From NCBI GenBank assembly GCA_000727475.1, contig KL647311.1, positions 1,762,017-1,826,016 on the forward strand: a stretch of 64,000 nucleotides of DNA, written 5' to 3'. The notes under the pieces are model-generated. The model searched no databases, had not been told where the DNA came from, and was given only the letters and a program-made list of their open reading frames with translations. Below are positions 57,111-64,000 of this stretch, in pieces. Origin of the DNA: Sarcocystis neurona (Eukaryota; Apicomplexa; Conoidasida; Eucoccidiorida; Sarcocystidae). A program made the translations under genes and the position numbers. The stretch's first letter is position 1, and each line of letters begins with the position of its first letter.

Positions 57111-60100
57111 AACATACACCTGTCAGTGGTCGCCTATGAGTGTACGCGTAGAACTCTGTATTTCGCCAAAGTTTATCTGGCAAGTGGGAAAGTAGGTGTC
57201 TGCAGCCCGACGTGTGTACACGTGTACGTATGCTCATGGGTGGCGGTGTATCCTCACAACTACCCACCCGTGCTCCTTCGCACATCTTGTATATATTCGT
57301 CTGTGCACGTGCACGAGCACAAAGAACCGCATAAAGCTGTGTGAGTATCCCAGCGCAGCACACCGGCGTCACGTAAAGTGGGTGGAACGTACAGAGTAGC
57401 TACAGGTGAACCGGCACGGGAGTCTTTGTTTTTAAGTAGTTGTTTCGGAGTTCCGCCCCATGGGGTGTTTACAGGGTCGTGGGCCTTCTCAACTGCGAGA
57501 ACGGATGTGTACGCTTGAATTGGCGTATCCGTTGTTTGCTGGATTCTTCCGTTGTTCTACTGCTTGTTCATGAACTTTTGTACCGTCACTTGTTTTTGTC
57601 GGAGAAATCCATTTTAACCCCCTCCTGCGAGTAAGGGGCGTTTCTGGTAGAGACGCACACTCGTTGCGCGTGGATACACCACCTGTTTTTTAAGCGACGT
57701 GCTGGATTTAGGCTGATGATACGCAAACCTAATTCACAACACTGCAACGCGCCTATTGACAAGTGCCACTAACTTTCAGTATTCTCTGCTGACGGTGCCT
57801 GCGTCCCCCTCAGTGGATCTACAAGTTTTGTTTTGTTTTTTTTTTTGCGCTACTCTGCAATTGTGTGCCCGGTTATCAGAAAACTTTTTTGTCAGTGCGT
57901 CTTGTACGGTGTTGGTACCACAACGCTTGTACCTCTCCATGAATAACAACAAGCGACTACCGCCGGAGATCTATTCTTCTGCCGCTCCGCCTTCGGTAGA
58001 TTTGCTTGAAAGCCGTTCTTTTTGATCCATACTGTAGTCAAATATTTTCCTTGGAACAGTTTTTTCTACAATTGCGGTCACTCTAACGTACGGAAATAGT
58101 ATCTCTCATACACAAGTTCGAGTGTGAGTCTTCGCGGGTGGTCAGTATCAAGCTCTAGATTGGGGAGAGAACAGCAGGTTTATGCCTACCCCTCACCGTC
58201 CGCGCAACTCTGATAAAAGGAAATCTCAGTGGATAATACTAAGGAGTACACGAACAAGACGGACGTCTTCAAAATCACAGTCGTTCTATATCTGGTAGCT
58301 GTATATTTCTCAGGCAAGATACGAATTTGCTTCACGGGATTGAGTACAAATACAGCGTACATGAACTACGCTTCAAGAGGTCCCAATTTCAAGAACTGTA
58401 GTGGTTCCTCAATCAGTTATTTCAGCGCGTATTATCAGAATAATGAAAACTACCATAGTGTGTTGCACTGTTCACGGCAGTTGATATTTCCGTGCATTAT
58501 CGTCAGGAAATTGGACAACTTCAATGTGAATTTTTTACAGCTGATTGTGACGCTTGAAGCAGTCTTCGCGTATACGTTCTTATCCTGCAGTCTTGTAAGA
58601 TGCGTCAAAGCTTCGTGCAGCTGAGGGGATGCTTCTGACACTTTTACGAATCCACTTTGTAAAATTTCGCATTCGAGAGTTCGCAAGGCTGATACCTCAC
58701 ATTTGAAGCGAGTTCCTCCAATGTCGCACTGCGTGACAGTTCGACAAGTTGGATTTTCTTTATCTGAAAGTTCTGCGTGATTGTTTATCGAGAAGATTTT
58801 ATCATTTCGGTCAGAAAAATTTGAACCTCACCCAGTAACGCCTCCAGCACTATGCTGTTATTTGGGGGAGATTCCAGTACTTTTTACCGGCAACATTGCC
58901 ACATTTGATACTTTCTGCAGAGAAAACTATCCCTTATGGTGGGTAGGCCCTACGTAGAAGACTTACTGCTGAAAAGTTGCAAAATGCTCAGCGCTAGGCA
59001 GTTTTTGAGCCACTGTACACCTATTGCTTAGGTAGGCAGTTTTTGAGCCGCTTTACACCTATTACTTAGATCCTGCAGAACGGAACAATGGTCGCACCTG
59101 GTGAGCTCCAAAGCCTCTTTTTGTAGCTTGTGACACTTCGTGCAAGTCGCTGAAGATGTTGCATTCAGGCGAGCAAAGCACGCGCAATTTAGTGGAGACA
59201 GAGACAAGTGCATCTACCCAAATTGATGTTGACGAATGAGTTAACGTCGTCAAATTTCCTTTATGATACACTTGTTAGAGTTCGTAACGTCAATCGAGAA
59301 GCCCTACACGTTTTCGCAGGAAAACGTATGTTGAGTGTAAGAATTATTGTTTTTGATCGTTCTTCAATCACTCGAAGCAGAGTCCCAGAACTTCCGCAAG
59401 TGGTGTCGAAAGAGAACTTCCTCACTCCACACAAACAAGTGTCACACGTAGGTAAACACGCGTATTTAGGAAGAATGCCCCTTTTTCAAGTACAACTTTG
59501 AGGTGTGACTGATTTTGTAAATCTGCTTCCTGCTGCATCTCTAAGCGGTTATTAGGAAGCTGTTCTACCAAATGTTAGTAAATTTTCCAAAATATGGAGT
59601 GTTTTAAGGTACTGTTGTTGATGTTTACGAACCTGTACAACTATAGATGAAGTAATCCTTGATTGAGAATACACTCTTAAGTTGGAGCTCGTTCTCTGCT
59701 TGAAACAGCGTCCCCGTGGATAAAGCAGCAAACACGTTTTTAAAAATATTCTAGAAGGCCACCTGGCTCGCTACGTGGCTTTGCTTAGCCGATTCACTAC
59801 AAGTAAAAACTGCCTTTGCGAGGTGTTGGTAAAGGTGTGTCTACACGACATAAACAGCGTAACCATACGAACTCCTTTGATACGGCGTGTCCGCCCTTTC
59901 TGCATAGAAAAAGAGCAAAGCTTAGAGGAGCTTGGATTTTGTGTCACTGTTAACTGGAAACGGCACTACCGAAGAAGCAACACCTTCAAGACGCGTTGCA
60001 ATCATGGTAGATGCTTTAACATTCAGTTGTTAAGAAGGTGTACGCAGATAAAACATTACAGTGGCAAAGAATTACACGTGTCTTTGCCTCGTCTGCTTTA

Positions 60101-61939
60101 TGTACAGACTGCATATACGTCTGCCACTCTCGCCTATAAGGCATGACCCTTTCCTTTCTAAGTGATGCCCGAGGGGCACGGGAACAGCATTTCAAGGATG
60201 ATACATCACGTACTGCCCTAGGAGCAGCGCAAGAAAGCAATTTGTTAAATGTGAAAGTGGCATCCGCTTTTCAGCTGAAGTTTGTACGTGTGACAAGCGT
60301 CGCCTGCAAGTGCGTTCCCGAAGATGTTTCTTGAAGATATACGCATCTGGGGAAATGCTTGCAGCAAAAAAAGTGAACTGATTGGCGTAAATTGGCAGAA
60401 GTGGGAACACGTGTATATTTGCTTCTATACAAAGATATAAAGAAGACGTGTTCCCACGGAAGGTTTACGGCGTCATATTAAGCTCAGACACACCCCAGCA
60501 AGGGCTACAAAGTATGTAGGCACCAAAAGTTGACTAGAAAGAGATATAGGACTATAAGCATGTATCCCCTGCATACGCGGATATAAAGGAAGGTATATTT
60601 GAAGTGAATATGTGTATTTCTGTAGGGACAGATACGCGGCAGACGAAGAAAGTCGCACGCCCTGCAACGCAGATCAAGAACCGTTCCGGCGCTTTCAAGC
60701 GTGAAGAATGACACTCACACACGTATCCAGAGAAAGCGAGACAACTGCGTATACGTTTCAATGAGATGTACGGGAAAAACATTTGTAGTCTATTGTTGTG
60801 CAATGGTACACTTCTACGCGAGCGAGTCAGACAGACAAGTGCGCATGTGTGGTTTTTTTGCGTGCGCTTCTCGAAGACAGATATAGGAGTGTACACATAT
60901 GTCGCTTGAATGGTAGTGAGAGCAGTGGACACACAGAGAGTGCCCGAGCTGAGCCCGGACTTTAGGTGACCTACACGACGAGAAGGCCACAGGTGACGAT
61001 ACGCACTTGCAGGAGTCTCTCGTTGTCTTTTTATGTAAAAAGAGATGTGAATTCATCTACTATTTCCTCTGCACTGATTTGTTGTTCGTACACATTAGGT
61101 TTTTTTAAAAAAGGGAATTTTTCTACATAGAAACACAACGTGCCAAAGACGTAGTGATACACGAAAAAGCGTACATGCGTACGTACGTGCTTATGAGACA
61201 AGAAGTCAACAGTTACACTGGCGTAAATACGTATGAGATATATATGTGTATATTCGTGTACGTATTTAAGGAAACATCAACGCAGAAATCTGTACACTTA
61301 TGCGTATGTATATAGAAGTGCTCGTGTGTATATCTAAATATACGTTTACGTATGTATACCCAGGTGTATGAACATTCGGATATGTGCGCAAATATGTGCG
61401 TGTGTAAATATACAGAAACCTGAACACAAAGAAAGTGTGGACGGCAAATCAGTAGTGAAACAGAAGACACACGCGAATGTGGTTGTCAGAAGTAGCGCTC
61501 AAACCCAAGGGCGAACCTGCACGCAGAAGCATAAGTGAATCCTCAGTGGTCCATACACTTTTACTGTACGTCCTGGTTCTTCTGCTGACACCAACACGTA
61601 CATCTGATCTGTCTTTGTTTCCCCACTTTTCTTAAGAGCTGAATCACGACGGGCGCACCCAATTGTGTACGTCTATGGTGTTCAATGAAGGCAAGATTAA
61701 ACTCGGAAATAACAGACGTGTATGTAAGAGTGTATACGGTAGTTTAGAATTCGGGCATCTGCACGTCTAGACAAGTACGTCTGCAGATTCGTGCAGCAAA
61801 GATATCCCGGCACGACGCGAGATGAAGAAGCGTGTTCGCAGCCCGTACCCCGCAGCGTGTTCCCGACCCCATACTTAAGCCAGTATGTGTGAATACTTAT
61901 ACATATGGGAAAATGGAGGAGGGCAAAGTGTACGTTGAA

Positions 61940-61971
<32 letters not shown>

Positions 61972-64000
61972 CTGTATATATCTCTGTGTATACATATCTG
62001 TGTCTGTCCGTCGCTTCAGCGAAACATTATCTATAGGCGTGTTCACCTATGATTTTAATGTTCGTCTTGAATTTTGAAAACGTGTAGACTTTTCGACAGA
62101 GATTTTCGGTGAGCACCTTCCTAGTTTTCCACCACTTGCAAAGGGGCCTGCTTTACGCGGTAACTAGAATACCTCTTGGGACGAGCGTATCTGATCTGTC
62201 CCTGTTTCTGCAGGTGCAGAAAGTCACACGGATGTGCATCTTCTCTCTCGCGTCTTTGCTTACTGGTACATTTTTGAGTGTGTCACCACACCTACGTAAA
62301 TCCCCCTCTACATACTTTTTAAACGTGAGTGCAAAAATACCTTCAAGACAACCAAAAACGTTCGCGATGGGTCCGACTCGTTGCCCGGAAACACTACGTG
62401 CCAACGCGTTGGTGCTGCTGATAAGCAAAAAATTGAAGAGTTCTGGTTTTCTGCAGCAGCACCGCAGTAGACGTCTTTGTGCTCGGACGTAGCGAAGGGA
62501 GACTTGTCCGTGTGCGCATAGGGGGCTGATTCTTCAGGAGAGTCCTGGTTATTGACAACAACAGCACACTCGCGACATATTTCAACGATCGGGACGGTTC
62601 TCAGAAGATAGAGAGATGGCAAGAGAAAGACAGAGAGACAGATATAATCAGGGAAGCAGAAAGTTACACAAGGAAAATCACATTTTTTGCAGGTGTCAAC
62701 AGCATTCGGCAGAAGGACGCAAATGTATAAACAGAGATCCAGGTGCCAATCCTTCTGCAATGCAGACAGACGAACGTAGCGGGTTATAGATATAGATACA
62801 AAAGGGGAGAGATGCGGGCAGCTGCACATACTGTAAAGACAACATTTCACGGGCGCATGACACACGTGAGGAGGTTCCTCAAAACCAGTACTGGCAAGGA
62901 TACACACGCACATATATTTATCCACAAGTCAACATTTGGTCTCATACTTCAGCAAACTAGCCACTCGAGAGCAGCAAGAGGTAGTATGTCGGGACATTAG
63001 CTACGCAGCTGATGGCGCAAAGCTCAAGAAGTTTTCCCGCAGGAGAAACCGAGTCACGGTAGTTAAATGAACAACTAAAGACACACTCGTGATTAAAGAA
63101 AAGTACAGCGACGATGAAGTTTTGCTTCGTTCAGCAATTGCGTAATGCAGCAGCCAAAGTCTACACACAGCTACGCTTATCCAAGGTACAGCAGCACACG
63201 TGAGTGTGCTGCACGCACGCAGGTGTGCGTAGACAGGCCGGTAGACATCGATTTAGATGTGTGTGTACTGAGCAAATGTACATATCCGGAGTGCTACTTT
63301 ATTGCAACGTGCATACTGATCTTGGAAATGCCGGACCCTGCGCATACTTGTACACGAATATGGAATGACCGCATAAGAAAAATGTACTTCCGGAAGAGCA
63401 CGGGACGACGCGAGGTACGCATTTGTGTACCTAGACGTATACGTATTTGACTACCTTAGCATAACTGATGCAGTACGTCATCTACGTATTCAACACATTA
63501 GTGTTGGAATACGTTGTACTTAAGGATCATTCTTCTATTCCGTCTTCATGTTAGAATATTGCTGAAGTGTCACCTGGCGCACAATCCCGGGCGCACAGAT
63601 GCGGGTTTCTGACGGAATATATGCGTATAAAACCATGCGTATTCATATATGGACAGATAGATAGATTGACAGATACTCGTGGGTAATGATCCGCGTAGTT
63701 GCACAGAGCATGTGCGAGAGTTCCTGCTTTTCGTACGATTGTCTTAATTTCACATTCTCTCTGGGACGCGTCCTGCTGACACCTATGAACAAAACTGTAG
63801 GATATGTACGTGTACCGTGTAACTGCGCATCCCTCCCCTTCCTGAGGTCGACAATCACCTACTTACTGTTATATGGGGAGAGTCGGGTACAATTGCAGCC
63901 CAGATACTATCTCGTTTGTTCTCTTTCGCTCCCTCTTCATCAACACCCATGTCGGGGCCTGCATCGCTGACGACCAGGAAGAGTTTGTACACCTTGTCGC
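57110..64000. other. repeat-poor stretch with no recognisable gene
   Basis: There are no CAG tracts, composition is balanced and all frames are broken often. The longest are a minus-strand frame at 62925-62308 (205 codons), with an ordinary-looking, Cys-containing second half, and plus-strand frames of 120-130 codons at 58229, 59775 and 62109. None carries a motif I recognise. A TA/GA microsatellite lies at 61938-61970. Confidence 0.55.

Noticed and set aside
62308..62925. 205-codon minus-strand frame
   Set aside because: The second half looks protein-like, but another minus frame over the same bases looks equally so and no family motif is visible. Left as unassigned.
1..64000. CRISPR arrays, bacterial operons, prophage or insertion sequences
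   Set aside because: The window is clearly eukaryotic (spliced genes, coccidian homopolymer tracts). Repeats are microsatellites and minisatellites without spacer architecture, and no transposase or integrase was recognised.
1..64000. Internal telomere-like AAACCCT arrays
   Set aside because: I looked for them because they are reported in E. tenella repeat-rich segments, but saw no tandem copies.

Overview
The window looks like nuclear DNA of a coccidian apicomplexan of the Eimeria/Cyclospora type. Dense CAG/CTG trinucleotide tracts are read as poly-Ala, poly-Gln and poly-Ser in genes. Genes are split by GT-AG introns with CTGCAG-type acceptors. Repeat-rich blocks (about 1-1.2, 21-32, 34.7-38.2, 42.4-46.2, 47.4-48.1, 51.2-51.4 and 53.5-53.8 kb) alternate with repeat-poor, gene-poor blocks (about 2.4-18.5, 38.9-42 and 57-64 kb). 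This matches the R/P segment organisation described for Eimeria. I cannot name the species, and I did not notice the TTTAGGG-like internal repeats reported for E. tenella.

Three genes are recognisable by family. (1) 7.9-11.6 kb, plus strand: a neprilysin-like M13 metallopeptidase-fold protein with a type II membrane anchor. Its zinc-binding and catalytic residues are almost all replaced, so it reads as a pseudoprotease. (2) 24.3-18.7 kb, minus strand: holocytochrome c synthase (cytochrome c heme lyase), three exons. It has a very long low-complexity N-terminus and a 3.0-kb last intron that carries a 1.1-kb GATA/GACA-like array. (3) 51.3-56.5 kb, plus strand: PIG-H, a subunit of the GPI-GlcNAc transferase. 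Its 3.3-kb last intron contains a second, apparently spliced, plus-strand reading frame.

A fourth large gene (31.4-38.9 kb, plus) appears to encode a single-pass membrane protein with a PQQ/beta-propeller-like body heavily interrupted by Ala/Gln/Ser tracts; no family is assigned. Further candidates are a 962-codon Ser/Ala/Arg-rich frame (27.96-30.85 kb), a charged minus-strand frame (26.1-26.6 kb), a small Ala-rich protein with a C-terminal membrane segment (42.7-43.2 kb), a Gln/Ala-rich frame with a membrane segment (44.7-45.9 kb) and a Gln-rich membrane protein (47.8-48.5 kb). In CAG-rich DNA several frames on both strands stay open, so these calls are weak.

The rest is AT microsatellite, degenerate short repeats and apparently unique non-coding DNA. 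Notable unexplained structure includes a perfect 12-bp palindrome GTGTACGTACAC recurring in three places with an irregular array of relatives at 46.75-47.3 kb, an 80-bp duplication across the M13 stop codon, a 78-bp duplication with an inverted relative at 40.5-40.9 kb, and a degenerate GCGGTAGT-type repeat at 55.1-55.4 kb. The genes share no obvious pathway: the window is a stretch of ordinary eukaryotic chromosome, not an operon or island.
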